Shown here in pieces: positions 17,701-25,429 of a DNA stretch of 64,000 nt (positions are counted from its first letter, which is position 1; each line of letters starts with the position of its first letter). The notes under the pieces are model-generated. The model searched no databases and was not told the origin of the DNA. It saw only the letters and a list, made by a program, of their open reading frames with translations. The stretch covers positions 351,001 to 415,000 of the forward strand of contig NZ_CP014229.1 of assembly GCF_001553605.1 (NCBI RefSeq), read 5' to 3'. The position numbers and the translations under genes were made by a program. Source of the stretch: Desulfovibrio fairfieldensis (lineage in GTDB: Bacteria; Desulfobacterota; Desulfovibrionia; Desulfovibrionales; Desulfovibrionaceae).

Positions 17701-17708
17701 TCCATTGA
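14703..17708 (+). CDS. Large membrane protein of unknown function (1001 residues)
   Basis: I do not recognise a named family. The GTG start at 14703 has AAGGGAG 6 nt upstream. Residues 1 to about 600 are soluble, with alternating helix-rich Arg/Leu segments. A stretch around residues 175-245 (HLIMDAWIKGLRTLTVAYEY, then GIAVRIGLEFQ) has the look of a TIM-barrel/PHP-like fold, but I cannot identify a metal-binding set. A short Cys pair (CRVCANG) precedes the membrane part. Residues about 655-850 contain four or five hydrophobic segments rich in Trp and Phe. The last 150 residues are soluble and basic. It stands alone on its strand, followed by a strong hairpin. High GC and codon use match neighbouring genes, so it looks native. 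Confidence 0.85.
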   Translation: MAERWSDIYFDKQDRDILALVNRILESHCGASEDCLFDPNLHPHGIKEMVATPVSRMAYAVINLLRNLEAGGTQARDRLLALQTLYDEVLNSAHSALRRNTARVLMQIMKSMVRAHGQRLAQLKLAHDFRRVVQGTPRVVRRMLARYHLPEMPETWNQLAFDDHVYDANTKGRKTPTHLIMDAWIKGLRTLTVAYEYWVDPEAAREILRAAEITGIAVRIGLEFQVPFYDRFASLFWIPRGFSSNEDFLEFLHSPKVAAMMAQGREVLRWRRERVLRVLAAWNELQRPQLAEAWGVPVPELTVEDFLRFVGRGQPSALHLAECLHRHVLPSARERAAKLAGQEGEAVRAELETLENLGPDAITDNWLSPAKHPELPDLNRPAPTEEMPALLRLSPYELTRELQELNPGYRLVLGTAGLNVEDVAELLWDCRGAVTHLEIFNMKGWMEGKMTDIGAIGELQRALNLGLGPRVKQMVRQMIRHTEQRGDDARAVKLREILRNLPKLWEHYRHNPLKSRLGTSSASRRSFGMGLVLKETLPRRSLAELKRKQRHTRPIPICSPVEERLTFRAPENPTFWQRLGARLRRLPGCRHLGMERRREWKTASEDCRVCANGNVANLGGLNLVTGNNLLGKNGACDTARPGFAYLNSAVSNWLKVLLGFIPAFFSFLYTQDWWFLAWFGTFIWFGITGVRNVVQMVLAAKGATRGTLIHWKEQVSISRLCDSLMYTGISVLLLEVMVRVWLLEDGLGVTVDGNPTLVFTVLNIVNGFYIFAHNVFRGFPKEAAIGNLFRSALAIPVSSLYDFLMYEGMLGIGVENPELYLVPSAAVISKMASDTVAALIEGYADSQVNLRMRRWDYKSKVSNVFACYTRLELLFPQEEALIKLARPGGLEGRGGARGRELERAFIINALDFMYFWFYQPRAQDAFRLMVRNMPEADRNVLARAQLVLTREREISQMLVDGLLGRNFSRPLAFFLDKRKQYLRSLTRLCRPGRMREPGCFH

Positions 17709-17762
17709 TTACATCCGCCTGAATCGCGCGGCGCCGCAACGGCGCGCGGGCGTTACTCGGCC

Positions 17763-17791
17763 GGAGACCGGGACGCTTTGTCCCGGTCTCC
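17763..17791. terminator. Strong hairpin after the 1001-residue protein gene
   Basis: A perfect 12-bp stem (GGAGACCGGGAC / GTCCCGGTCTCC) with a 5-nt loop lies 55 nt past the stop. The tail is only CTTT, so termination is plausible but not ideal. Confidence 0.6.
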
Positions 17792-17921
17792 AGCCTTTAC
17801 GTGAAAAAAAATTCTTTCTCCCCGTTACGCCAACACGTCAGCTTTGTTGAAACAATTTATTGTTTGTTTGAACATTCCATGCTTGTACCAAAAAGAACAC
17901 GACTTTTTCGCAAGAGACGCC

Positions 17922-17950
17922 TTGCCACGTTGTTTTGCATGAGGTATTCT
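17922..17950 (+). promoter_or_regulatory. Candidate sigma-70 promoter of the iron alcohol dehydrogenase
   Basis: TTGCCA and TATTCT are separated by 17 bp, about 75 nt before the ATG at 18025. The AT-rich sequence from 17800 to 18020 contrasts with the flanking genes, as expected for a strong promoter. The rest of the 17709-18024 gap contains only the preceding hairpin. Confidence 0.5.
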
Positions 17951-18024
17951 TCTTACAAGATATCTTTCTTATTATTACAGGTTTTCCCAGTGTGGGAGAA
18001 CCGTGCAACATTAAGGAGTCGTAG

Positions 18025-19224
18025 ATGAGCACCGATGTCAAAAGCATGCACATGGGGCAGATTACCTCCTTCTTCATCCCTAACGTCACCTTGGTGGGCG
18101 AGGGCTGTTCCAAGGAAATTCCCGCGCGCCTGAAAAGCATCGGCGGTACCAAACCGCTGATCGTCACTGACCAGGGCATCGTTAAAGCCGGTATTCTGAA
18201 GCAGATCACGGATATTCTTGACAATGCGAAGATGCCCTACGCCGTTTTCGACCAGACCGTGCCGAATCCGCAGGATAAAAACGTGGATGCGGCCTTTGAA
18301 GTGTATAAAAAGGAAAAGTGCGACAGCCTGATCACCTTGGGCGGCGGCAGCTCGCACGACTGCGGCAAGGGCGTGGGCTTCCTGGCCGGCAACGGCGGCA
18401 GAATCCATGACTATGAAGGCGTGGACAAATCCACCAAGCCCTTCCCCCCCTATGTGGCCGTGAACACCACCGCCGGAACGGCTTCGGAAATGACGCGCTT
18501 CTGCATCATTACCGATACCTCCCGCAAGGTGAAAATGTGCATCGTCGACTGGCGCTGCACCCCCAGCGTCGCCATTGACGACCCGCTGCTGATGATGGGC
18601 ATGCCCCCGGCCCTGACCGCCTCCACCGGCATGGACGCGCTGACCCACGCCGTGGAAGCCTACGTCTCCACCGCCGCCACGCCCATGACCGACGCCTGCG
18701 CTGAAAAAGCCATTGAATACATCAACCGCTATCTGCGCCGCGCCGTGGCCAACGGCAGAGACAAGGAAGCCCGCGAAGGCATGTGTTATGCCCAGTATCT
18801 GGCCGGTATGGCCTTCAACAACGCCAGTCTCGGCCATGTGCATGCCATGGCCCACCAGCTGGGCGGTTTCTACGACCTGCCGCACGGCGAATGCAACGCC
18901 ATTCTGCTGCCCCATGTCTGCCAGTACAACCTGATCTCCAGCCGCCGCCGTTTCGCGCGTGTGGCGCGCCTGCTGGGCGAGCGCACCGACGGCCTCAGTT
19001 CCACGGACGCTTCGCAGAAAGCCATCACCGCCATCAACATCCTGTCCAAGGACGTGGGCATTCCCGAAGGCCTCGTGGCTTTGGGCAAGAAATACGGCAA
19101 GGACGTGCGTGAGGAAGATATCCCGATCATGACCGGCAACGCGCAGAAGGACGCCTGCACCCTGACCAACCCGCGCATCATGACTGACGAGGCTGTGGCC
19201 GCCATTTACAAGGCCGCCCTGTAG
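18025..19224 (+). CDS. Iron-containing alcohol dehydrogenase, candidate sulfoacetaldehyde reductase
   Basis: Group III (iron-dependent) NAD(P)-linked alcohol dehydrogenase of 399 residues. It has the GGGSSHDCGKGVG nucleotide-binding segment, the NTTAGTASEMTRF motif and metal ligands in MDALTHAVEAY and HAMAHQLGGFYDLPHGECNA. The ATG has AGGAG 8 nt upstream and the gene ends in a strong terminator, so it is monocistronic. In Bilophila a related enzyme, SarD, reduces sulfoacetaldehyde to isethionate after Tpa. Presence of tpa 8 kb away makes that a reasonable hypothesis here, but ethanol or other aldehyde reduction is equally compatible with the sequence, since Desulfovibrio carries several such enzymes. 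Confidence 0.93.
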   Translation: MSTDVKSMHMGQITSFFIPNVTLVGEGCSKEIPARLKSIGGTKPLIVTDQGIVKAGILKQITDILDNAKMPYAVFDQTVPNPQDKNVDAAFEVYKKEKCDSLITLGGGSSHDCGKGVGFLAGNGGRIHDYEGVDKSTKPFPPYVAVNTTAGTASEMTRFCIITDTSRKVKMCIVDWRCTPSVAIDDPLLMMGMPPALTASTGMDALTHAVEAYVSTAATPMTDACAEKAIEYINRYLRRAVANGRDKEAREGMCYAQYLAGMAFNNASLGHVHAMAHQLGGFYDLPHGECNAILLPHVCQYNLISSRRRFARVARLLGERTDGLSSTDASQKAITAINILSKDVGIPEGLVALGKKYGKDVREEDIPIMTGNAQKDACTLTNPRIMTDEAVAAIYKAAL

Positions 19225-19257
19225 CGTTTCCGGCGGTAACGCCTGACCTTGAATAAC

Positions 19258-19292
19258 AAAACGGCATAGCTCTGTGAGCTATGCCGTTTTTT
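19258..19292. terminator. Bidirectional terminator between the iron ADH and yedF
   Basis: A stem AAAACGGCATAGCTC / GAGCTATGCCGTTTT with a 3-nt loop ends in TTTTTT on the plus strand and AAAA on the other side. It can therefore stop both the rightward ADH transcript and the leftward yedF transcript. Confidence 0.88.
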
Positions 19293-19324
19293 CGCACCCG
19301 CGTCCCGCGCCGCAAAAGGAGCGC

Positions 19325-19933
19325 TCAGGGCCGGATGATCTTGTCCGCCAGGTCCAGGCTGGTGACGATATCCAGCATATTGGAGGTTTCGCCCACGGCC
19401 TTGGCCTCCAGCAGGCCGTAGTGGGCCAGGCAGGTACCGCAGACCAGCACCGAAACGCCGCTTTGGGCCAGGCTTTGCAGCGCCTCCAGGGCCGGGCCCG
19501 GCCGCGCCGCCAGCTTTACGCCGCCGTTGAGCAGGACCAGACGCCAGAGGCGCGATCCCAGTTCCGGCAGGGTGGCGAGGAAATTGGTCATCAATTTTTC
19601 CCCCAGGCCCTCGTCGCCCCGCCCCAGGCTTTCCGTGGTTATCAGTATCAGAGTTCCGGCCTCGCGCCCCAGGCCGGAAGCCGTTTCCGCCCTTACGGGA
19701 TTCGCTCCCACAGCGGCTCCCTCTCCGGCGCGGGCCGTAAGCCGCCAGAGGCCGTCGCCTTCTTTCGCCCGGTCCACGGCATAACCCCGGCCACGCAGAA
19801 AACGTTCCACGTTTTCCGCGGCCGGTTCGTTGTCCACCAGAACTTCCAGTTCCGCTGTCCCGGCATCCACAAGCTCCCGGCTGCGGATGACCGGCTGCGG
19901 GCAGGCCATGCCCCGGCAATTCAGCAATTTCAT
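19325..19933 (-). CDS. yedF: YedF-type sulfurtransferase-like protein (TusA plus DsrE-like domains)
   Basis: Cytoplasmic protein of 202 residues: an N-terminal TusA/SirA domain with the CPxP motif (CRGMACPQPVIRSREL, first 20-30 residues) and a C-terminal DsrE-like domain containing VLVCGTCLAHYGL. This pairing is the YedF family linked to selenium metabolism; the CPQP cysteine is the expected persulfide/selenopersulfide carrier. The ATG at 19933 is chosen for its GGAGA site; in-frame starts further upstream would overlap the divergent chemoreceptor promoter region. No selD or selenoprotein gene is adjacent. Confidence 0.85.
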   Translation of the reverse strand: MKLLNCRGMACPQPVIRSRELVDAGTAELEVLVDNEPAAENVERFLRGRGYAVDRAKEGDGLWRLTARAGEGAAVGANPVRAETASGLGREAGTLILITTESLGRGDEGLGEKLMTNFLATLPELGSRLWRLVLLNGGVKLAARPGPALEALQSLAQSGVSVLVCGTCLAHYGLLEAKAVGETSNMLDIVTSLDLADKIIRP

Positions 19934-19982
19934 AGCGGTCTCCATATTGTTGAGAATTATTGCCATTTAAGAAAAATAAGGC

Positions 19983-20009
19983 TAAGCCTATTTTCAAAGC
20001 AGTCGATAA
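19983..20009 (+). promoter_or_regulatory. Sigma-28 (FliA) promoter of the hemerythrin chemoreceptor
   Basis: TAAG-N15-GTCGATAA matches the flagellar sigma-28 consensus TAAA-N15-GCCGATAA at 10 of 12 positions and lies about 30 nt before the ATG at 20041. It supports that ATG over the upstream in-frame TTG. Confidence 0.65.
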
Positions 20010-20040
20010 GCAAGGTAAACTTGGAGAGGATGGTGGGCGT

Positions 20041-21717
20041 ATGGGGATTCTGCTGCAAGCCGTGATTCTTCTGCTGGCGGGGGGGCTGGCCGCTGCGCGG
20101 CCGGAAGGCGCGTTGTTCTGGATATTGCTGGCGATTCTGGCCGCATGCGCCGCGGCGGACCTGGGGCTCTGGCTGGCCGCCGGGCGAAAGCAGGCCGCTT
20201 TGTCCGCGTTTGTCGACAGCCTGCGCGACGAGGGAAGCCCGGCGCCGCAAGGGAGCGGCCTGGAACGCGTGCACCGGGCCTTGGAGGCGATGAACGAGGC
20301 CCGCCACAAGGAGCGGGAAGCCGCGGCAAGCGAGGCCCGGACCTTGGGCGAGGCAGCGGAGGCCCTGCGGGCCGAGCTGGACGCCGCGCGCGGGCATGAG
20401 CGCGAACTGGCCGACCAGCTGGCCCAGAGCGCTCCTGTGCTGGACAAGGCCCACAGCGTCTGCGCCAAATTGTCCACGGATGTGGGGCATCTTTCGCAAC
20501 TGGTTTCCGATGTGGACAAGGGTGTGGAAGTGCAACGCGTGCGTTTGGGCGAAACCGGCGGCGCCATGGAGCGCGTGGCCGAAGCCGCGCGGGAATCCTC
20601 CAGCCGCGTGCGTGAAGTCTCCGACAATGCCGAGACCTCGCGCGGTCAGGCCGTCACCGGTGAAAAGGAAGTGCACGGCGCCGTGGATGCCATCGAAACG
20701 GTCAAGAGCACCATTCTGCATCTCAAGGAGGCCATGGCCGGACTGGGCGAAAAGGCCCGTGACATCGGCCAGGTCATGAACGTCATCAACGAAGTGGCGG
20801 ACCAGACCAACCTTCTGGCGCTCAACGCGGCCATTGAGGCGGCCCGCGCGGGCGAGGCCGGGCGCGGCTTTGCCGTGGTGGCCGACGAGGTGCGCAAGCT
20901 GGCCGAAAAGACCATGGGTGCCACCAAGGAAGTGGAAGAGGCGGTCCACGCCATTCAGGAAGAAACCCGCCTCAATGTGGAAACCGTGGACGAGGCCGCC
21001 CGGCTGACCGTAGAGAGCGCGGAGCGGGCCTCCCGCGCCGGGGATTTCATGCGCGAGATCGTGGGCGGCATGGAAGAGACCGCCGGACATCTGAAAATCA
21101 TCGCCCAGGGCGCGGCTGAACAGTCCGAAAGCAGCACCCAGACTAACGAGGCCCTGGAAGAGATCCGCCACGTGGCCGAACGCACAGCGGCCAACATGGA
21201 AACATTCACGGCGGCCCTGCTTTCTTTCAAGAGCGGCATGGAAGAGCTGGATATGATCGTCAATGCCCTGGTAACGGGCGATTACGCCCAGGCCGCCGCC
21301 TCGGACAAATTCGTCCAGTGGACGCCCAAGCTGGATCTGCGCGTACCGGCCATCGACCGCCAGCACCGCCGCCTCTGCGACTACATCAATGATTTGTACC
21401 GGGCCATGAAGAACAACCGCACCGGCGTGGAGCTTCAGGCCATTGTAAAGAAATTGCGGGACTACACGGCTTCGCATTTCAGCGACGAGGAAAAGATTTT
21501 CGTGCCTTCGCAGTACCCCGGCACCAAGGAACACAAGGCCATCCACCGGAAGTTCGTGGCAAAGCTGGACGAGTTCGAGGCCCAGCTCAAGAACGGCACC
21601 GCCACGGTGAGCATGGATCTGCTGAGTTTCCTCAAGGACTGGCTCATCAACCACATCGCGGGCACGGACCCCACCTATCTGCCCTATATTCAGGATATGG
21701 TCGAAAAGGATAGGTAG
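20041..21717 (+). CDS. Methyl-accepting chemotaxis protein with C-terminal hemerythrin domain
   Basis: Chemoreceptor of 558 residues resembling DcrH of Desulfovibrio: two N-terminal hydrophobic segments (residues about 3-45) with almost no periplasmic loop, then a coiled-coil region. The signalling hairpin is [24 protein letters not shown], followed by a hemerythrin domain from about 430. The complete di-iron ligand set is present: His442, His479, Glu483, His498, His502, His538 and Asp543, with the HFSDE and EHKAIH motifs. It should bind O2 on the cytoplasmic side and control flagellar behaviour. It is monocistronic, with a sigma-28 promoter and a downstream terminator. Unlike the five receptors at 36-48 kb it lacks a periplasmic sensor. 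Confidence 0.95.
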   Translation: MGILLQAVILLLAGGLAAARPEGALFWILLAILAACAAADLGLWLAAGRKQAALSAFVDSLRDEGSPAPQGSGLERVHRALEAMNEARHKEREAAASEARTLGEAAEALRAELDAARGHERELADQLAQSAPVLDKAHSVCAKLSTDVGHLSQLVSDVDKGVEVQRVRLGETGGAMERVAEAARESSSRVREVSDNAETSRGQAVTGEKEVHGAVDAIETVKSTILHLKEAMAGLGEKARDIGQVMNVINEVADQTNLLALNAAIEAARAGEAGRGFAVVADEVRKLAEKTMGATKEVEEAVHAIQEETRLNVETVDEAARLTVESAERASRAGDFMREIVGGMEETAGHLKIIAQGAAEQSESSTQTNEALEEIRHVAERTAANMETFTAALLSFKSGMEELDMIVNALVTGDYAQAAASDKFVQWTPKLDLRVPAIDRQHRRLCDYINDLYRAMKNNRTGVELQAIVKKLRDYTASHFSDEEKIFVPSQYPGTKEHKAIHRKFVAKLDEFEAQLKNGTATVSMDLLSFLKDWLINHIAGTDPTYLPYIQDMVEKDR

Positions 21718-21745
21718 GCGGCCGCACCTCTCGGAATTTTTCAGT

Positions 21746-21789
21746 AACGCCCAAGCGCTCGGATATGGATTCGGGCGCTTGGGCGTTTT
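21746..21789 (+). terminator. Rho-independent terminator of the hemerythrin chemoreceptor
   Basis: An 11-bp stem CGCCCAAGCGC / GCGCTTGGGCG is followed by TTTTA, 30 nt past the stop codon. Between it and the radical SAM gene (21790-21975) the sequence becomes AT-richer and shows no gene. Confidence 0.85.
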
Positions 21790-21975
21790 ATCAGGAGCGG
21801 TTGAGAATGAGCCTGCTTCTTGTAAGAAAAGGGGCTGGTTGCCGGTAGCCGGGTCTGAAACATATCGGAAATTGTCACAGACAGGCAGAGCTGAATACTG
21901 CCGGTCAAATGGAAAAGTCAGGTTTAAAGCACGGTCGCGTTATTTGGCGGAATATTCATCAGCTGGGGATACGCA

Positions 21976-22896
21976 ATGCATTTTGTTGCTGCCAAGGGGA
22001 TTCTGTCGGCAAAAAACGGGATGAATCTGTATCGTGGTTGCTCTCATGGCTGCATATACTGCGACTCAAGGAGCAAATGCTACCATCTGGAACATGATTT
22101 TGCAGATATTGAAGTCAAGTCAAATGCCCTTGAATTATTAGAAAATTCTCTTAAACGGAAACGTTCAAAATGCATGCTGGCTACCGGCTCCATGACAGAC
22201 CCCTATATTCCGCTTGAAAATGAACTCGGGAATGTCAGAGAAGCCTTGTCATTGGCCTATCAATACGGTTTCGGATTCACACTGATAACAAAATCAAATC
22301 GCGTTTTGAGAGACTTAGACCTGCTGACAGGTATAAATGAAAGAACAAAATGCGTTGTTCAGATGACCTTAACTACCTATGATGAGGGCTTGTGCAAAAA
22401 ACTTGAACCAAACGTCAGTACGACGCGTGAACGCTTTGAAGTGCTAAAGCGGCTACGCAATGCTGGTATCCCGACGGTTGTATGGCTTTGTCCTGTTCTT
22501 CCCTTCATCAACGACACTGAAGAAAATATAACAGGTATTTTAGAGTATTGTATCGAGGCAAAGGTTTACGGCATTATTTGTTTTGGTATGGGGATGACGC
22601 TCCGTGAGGGAAGCCGGGAATATTTTTACAGTCAATTGGACCGGCTGTTTCCGTGTATGAAAGAAAAATATATACAGGAGTACGGCACGCGATATGTACT
22701 TGCCAGCCCCGATAATAAAATTCTGATGCAATTATTTCATCAGATTTGCGAAAAAAACGGCATTGTGCATGATAACAAGAAGATATTTGAATATCTGAAT
22801 GCGTTTGAGGAAAAACAAGGCAATGCGCAACTAAGCCTGTACAGTATGCTGAACGCGGCTTCCCCGGGTACGGCCTTGCCTATCGGAGGGAAATAA
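21976..22896 (+). CDS. Radical SAM protein of the spore-photoproduct-lyase-like family, probably acquired
   Basis: Protein of 306 residues with the radical SAM cluster motif in NLYRGCSHGCIYCDSR (CxxxCxxC). The N-terminal KGILSAKNGMNLYRG context and the MTDPYIPLE segment are typical of small SplB-related radical SAM proteins whose reaction is not established. The start at 21976 fits the family but has only a weak ribosome-binding site. Base composition is far more AT-rich than the flanking genes, with codons such as AAA, ATA and TTA common, pointing to transfer from a low-GC donor, possibly a Firmicute. It stands alone, between two terminator-like hairpins. The specific function is unknown. 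Confidence 0.85.
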   Translation: MHFVAAKGILSAKNGMNLYRGCSHGCIYCDSRSKCYHLEHDFADIEVKSNALELLENSLKRKRSKCMLATGSMTDPYIPLENELGNVREALSLAYQYGFGFTLITKSNRVLRDLDLLTGINERTKCVVQMTLTTYDEGLCKKLEPNVSTTRERFEVLKRLRNAGIPTVVWLCPVLPFINDTEENITGILEYCIEAKVYGIICFGMGMTLREGSREYFYSQLDRLFPCMKEKYIQEYGTRYVLASPDNKILMQLFHQICEKNGIVHDNKKIFEYLNAFEEKQGNAQLSLYSMLNAASPGTALPIGGK

Positions 22897-22977
22897 AAAC
22901 CTCCTGCACGGGCGGCTCTCCCAATCCGGCCGCAGGCAGGCTCGCATTTTCGGCAAGGCGATTTTTTCGCGCGGCCC

Positions 22978-23010
22978 GGCAGACCGCCGGGGCATACGGC
23001 GGTCTGCCGG
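22978..23010. terminator. Hairpin between the radical SAM gene and the acyltransferase gene
   Basis: A perfect 13-bp inverted repeat CGGCAGACCGCCG / CGGCGGTCTGCCG with a 7-nt loop lies between two convergent genes. It lacks a T-run but is well placed as a two-way transcript end. Confidence 0.6.
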
Positions 23011-23021
23011 AGAATCAATGC

Positions 23022-24776
23022 TTATGCGTACCACATGCGGTCACGCAGGCGTTGCAGGCCCTCATCGCCCACGTAGCGGCGCAGCAGTTTGTCCGGGGCG
23101 TTGAGCAGGTCCACCACCAACAGGGCGTCCAGAGTGCCGAAGCGCCGGTCTTCATGGAAGGCCGCGATGCGCCCGCCGAGTTGAAGATAGTGTTTGAAGA
23201 GAATGGGCAGGGCGCGTCCGCCCTCCATCTGGCGCACCAGGTTGTTCACCGCGGCGTAGTCCAGACCGCGCGCGAAGGGCAGCTCTTCACGCAGGGCGCG
23301 GGGCCGCCGTCCCTCCACCAGATCCGCCAGTGGGGCGTGCCAGTGGCGCAGGCGCAGATGCCGCCAGAGCAGGTCCACGGATTGGGGCCGGTAGTTGAGG
23401 CCTATGCTGGACGGCCCGAAGAGCGTCCGCACGCCGTAGCGCAGGACCAGCTGTCCGATGCCTTTCCAGAGCAGAAGCAGGGGCGCGTAGTCGCGCTGAT
23501 ATTCATTGCTCACAAAGGCCCGGCCCAATTCCAGGGCAGTGCCGCACTGGCGGAAAAATTCCGCTTTGAAGCGGAAAAGCGAGGCCGTGTAGAGCGTGTC
23601 TTGCGTGCAGGTCCGCGCCTGCTCCGGCCGCACCAGGCGCGTGCGGTAAGCTCCGGCCAGAGCCTGCCTCTTCTCGTCCACCAGCAGAAGATGCTCGTAT
23701 TGAGCATCGTAGCGGTCCTGATCCCGCTCCCGGCCGCAGCCTTCGCCCAGAGCGCGGAAGGCTTCCTCGCGCCGCCGGGTCAGAACGTCCAGGAGCGGCG
23801 GCGATTCGTGTCCCTGCAAAAGATATACGCCGTAGCGACCGTCGTCCGCCAATCGGCGGTTGGAGGGCAGGGCGGCCAATGCGGCCATGAACGCCGCCGG
23901 GCCCTGGGCCGGAGCCAGGGGCCTGCATCGGGCGGCCCGCGCCGGACGGCCCGCATCCGCCAGAGCTGCCTGGCAAAGACGCAGGCATTGACTGCGCTGG
24001 GCGTTGTCCAGACCGGCCAGACCGGAGGCGCTGATCGGCAGGCCCACACGCATACCGGCCCGGCTGCGGCGCTGACCGCAAAGCACGCGGGGCAGCAGCG
24101 CGCCGGCCAGCGCATCGTTGCAGTGGGCCGTCGCCAGGAACAGCGGGCTGACGCGGACCTTGAAGCTCAGCGGCAAAAGACGCAAGCCGTCCGGCGCGTG
24201 TGACCCGGCGCAACGGCTCAGGCGTCCCAGCAGCGGCCGCCAGGGCTCTTCAGTCAGCCCGCGTCCCGGCCGCCAGCGGGCCACCCGTCCCGCCGGAAAC
24301 AGGCCCAGGGCTCCACCCCGGCGCAGATGCAGCACGGCCTGGCGCAGCACGGTCGCGTTCCGGTTTTTGTCTCGGCCGGTGAGGTCCAGGGGCAGAAGCA
24401 TGGGCGCAAGTTGGGGCAAAGCCAACAGGGCGTCGTTGGCGAGAATTTTCAGGTCGGGCCGGACGTCGCCGCACAGGGCGGCCATGATCAGGCCTTCCAG
24501 TGCGCCCGAAGGGTGGTTGGCGTAAAGCAGCAGCGGCCCGTGCGGCGGGATGCGCGCCAAATGCTCCGGCGGGCAGTCCACGCGTGTTTCCAGGACTTCC
24601 AGGCAGGCTGCGGCGTAGGCCGTGGACGTTGGACGACAGGGGACGCGGCGAGCTATTTTTTCCAGGCGGGTCAGGCCCGAGGCCCGCCGCCCCAGGCCGT
24701 CGGCCAGGCGTTTCAGAATCTTGTCCAGAGGGTTGCGCCACCCCGGCAGGGGCAGCGCGGCGGCATTGCTTGTCAT
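23022..24776 (-). CDS. OlsF-like two-domain acyltransferase (PlsC-type plus OlsB-type)
   Basis: Protein of 584 residues with two acyltransferase domains. The N-terminal part (about 75-300) is PlsC-like, with ANHPSGALEGLIM as the NHxxxxD-type block and an FPAGRVA block. The C-terminal half resembles the ornithine N-acyltransferase OlsB / GNAT-like hemolysin family (YEHLLLVDEKRQALAGAYRTR, then LYTASLFRFKAEFFRQCGTALELGRAFV). This order matches OlsF, a bifunctional enzyme making ornithine lipids from ornithine and two acyl donors. The true start is the ATG at 24776, with GGGAGAA 7 nt upstream; the open frame further upstream is only the shadow of the adjacent DksA-like gene. The PlsC block has Glu where Asp is usual, so N-terminal activity needs care. 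Confidence 0.82.
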   Translation of the reverse strand: MTSNAAALPLPGWRNPLDKILKRLADGLGRRASGLTRLEKIARRVPCRPTSTAYAAACLEVLETRVDCPPEHLARIPPHGPLLLYANHPSGALEGLIMAALCGDVRPDLKILANDALLALPQLAPMLLPLDLTGRDKNRNATVLRQAVLHLRRGGALGLFPAGRVARWRPGRGLTEEPWRPLLGRLSRCAGSHAPDGLRLLPLSFKVRVSPLFLATAHCNDALAGALLPRVLCGQRRSRAGMRVGLPISASGLAGLDNAQRSQCLRLCQAALADAGRPARAARCRPLAPAQGPAAFMAALAALPSNRRLADDGRYGVYLLQGHESPPLLDVLTRRREEAFRALGEGCGRERDQDRYDAQYEHLLLVDEKRQALAGAYRTRLVRPEQARTCTQDTLYTASLFRFKAEFFRQCGTALELGRAFVSNEYQRDYAPLLLLWKGIGQLVLRYGVRTLFGPSSIGLNYRPQSVDLLWRHLRLRHWHAPLADLVEGRRPRALREELPFARGLDYAAVNNLVRQMEGGRALPILFKHYLQLGGRIAAFHEDRRFGTLDALLVVDLLNAPDKLLRRYVGDEGLQRLRDRMWYA

Positions 24777-24819
24777 ACTATTCTCCCGCGAATGAAAAGA
24801 AAAAGGCCCGGCGGGGATG

Positions 24820-25209
24820 TCAGTAATTCCCGGCGAGGCCGTGCATGGAGCTGGTTTCAGCCACAAGCCCCGTTGCCGGACCGCCTTCCCCGTCCTCCAG
24901 CATCTGCTGGCATTCGCGGCAGCGCGTGGCGCCGGGAGCGGCCAGCAGGCGAACCAGGGGGATTTCCTCCCCGCAGTCCTCGCAGAGCGGGCGACCGCCG
25001 TGGCGCAGAAAGTCCAGCAGGCTTTGCAGGCCGCGAATGCGCTCCGCGCTGTGGGCTGCCCGGCTTTGGGCCAGATGCGCCGTGGCCAGAAGCCCGGCTG
25101 CGTCCAGTTCGTCGGCGCAATACTGGACCTGAAAGGCTTCGCGCAGATGCGCCAGGCGCTGCTGTTCCTCGGCCAGTTTTGTTTGGACATCTTTGAGGGT
25201 GTGCTCCAT
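24820..25209 (-). CDS. DksA/TraR-family zinc-finger protein
   Basis: Small protein of 129 residues starting at ATG 25209, with GGAGGCGG upstream. An N-terminal coiled coil (KDVQTKLAEEQQRLAHLREAF) leads to a C4 zinc finger, CEDC-x(n)-CREC, the DksA/TraR signature. DksA-like proteins enter the RNA polymerase secondary channel; short TraR-like versions act without ppGpp. The catalytic-tip acidic residues of DksA cannot be identified with confidence. It lies 43 nt upstream of the OlsF-like gene on the same strand and may be co-transcribed with it. Confidence 0.82.
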   Translation of the reverse strand: MEHTLKDVQTKLAEEQQRLAHLREAFQVQYCADELDAAGLLATAHLAQSRAAHSAERIRGLQSLLDFLRHGGRPLCEDCGEEIPLVRLLAAPGATRCRECQQMLEDGEGGPATGLVAETSSMHGLAGNY

Positions 25210-25429
25210 GATCCGCCTCCGTCGCGCATGTGGTTTATGGATGATCCACATCTACCCGAGCTGTTTGGCGGAACGGTGACGGTCAGGTGAATTCGCGCGG
25301 ACATGAAATATCATGTTGGCCAGGGACTAGATTGCTAGAAGGATCTCTTCGGCTGTAACTTGGTTCATAAGTATAAAGAGGCCGACATAGGAAAGAAGAA
25401 GATATCCAGTTTGAGTCAGTTTTATCCGA

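Noticed and set aside
14574-17705. A 1043-codon open frame antisense to the 1001-residue protein gene
   Set aside because: His/Gln/Gly-rich shadow typical of high-GC antisense frames; the plus-strand gene has a ribosome site, membrane segments and native codon use.
24777-25304. N-terminal extension of the OlsF-like protein by about 175 codons
   Set aside because: The extra region overlaps the DksA/TraR-like gene out of frame and is Trp/Pro/Arg-rich; the ATG at 24776 has a good ribosome site and fits the family.
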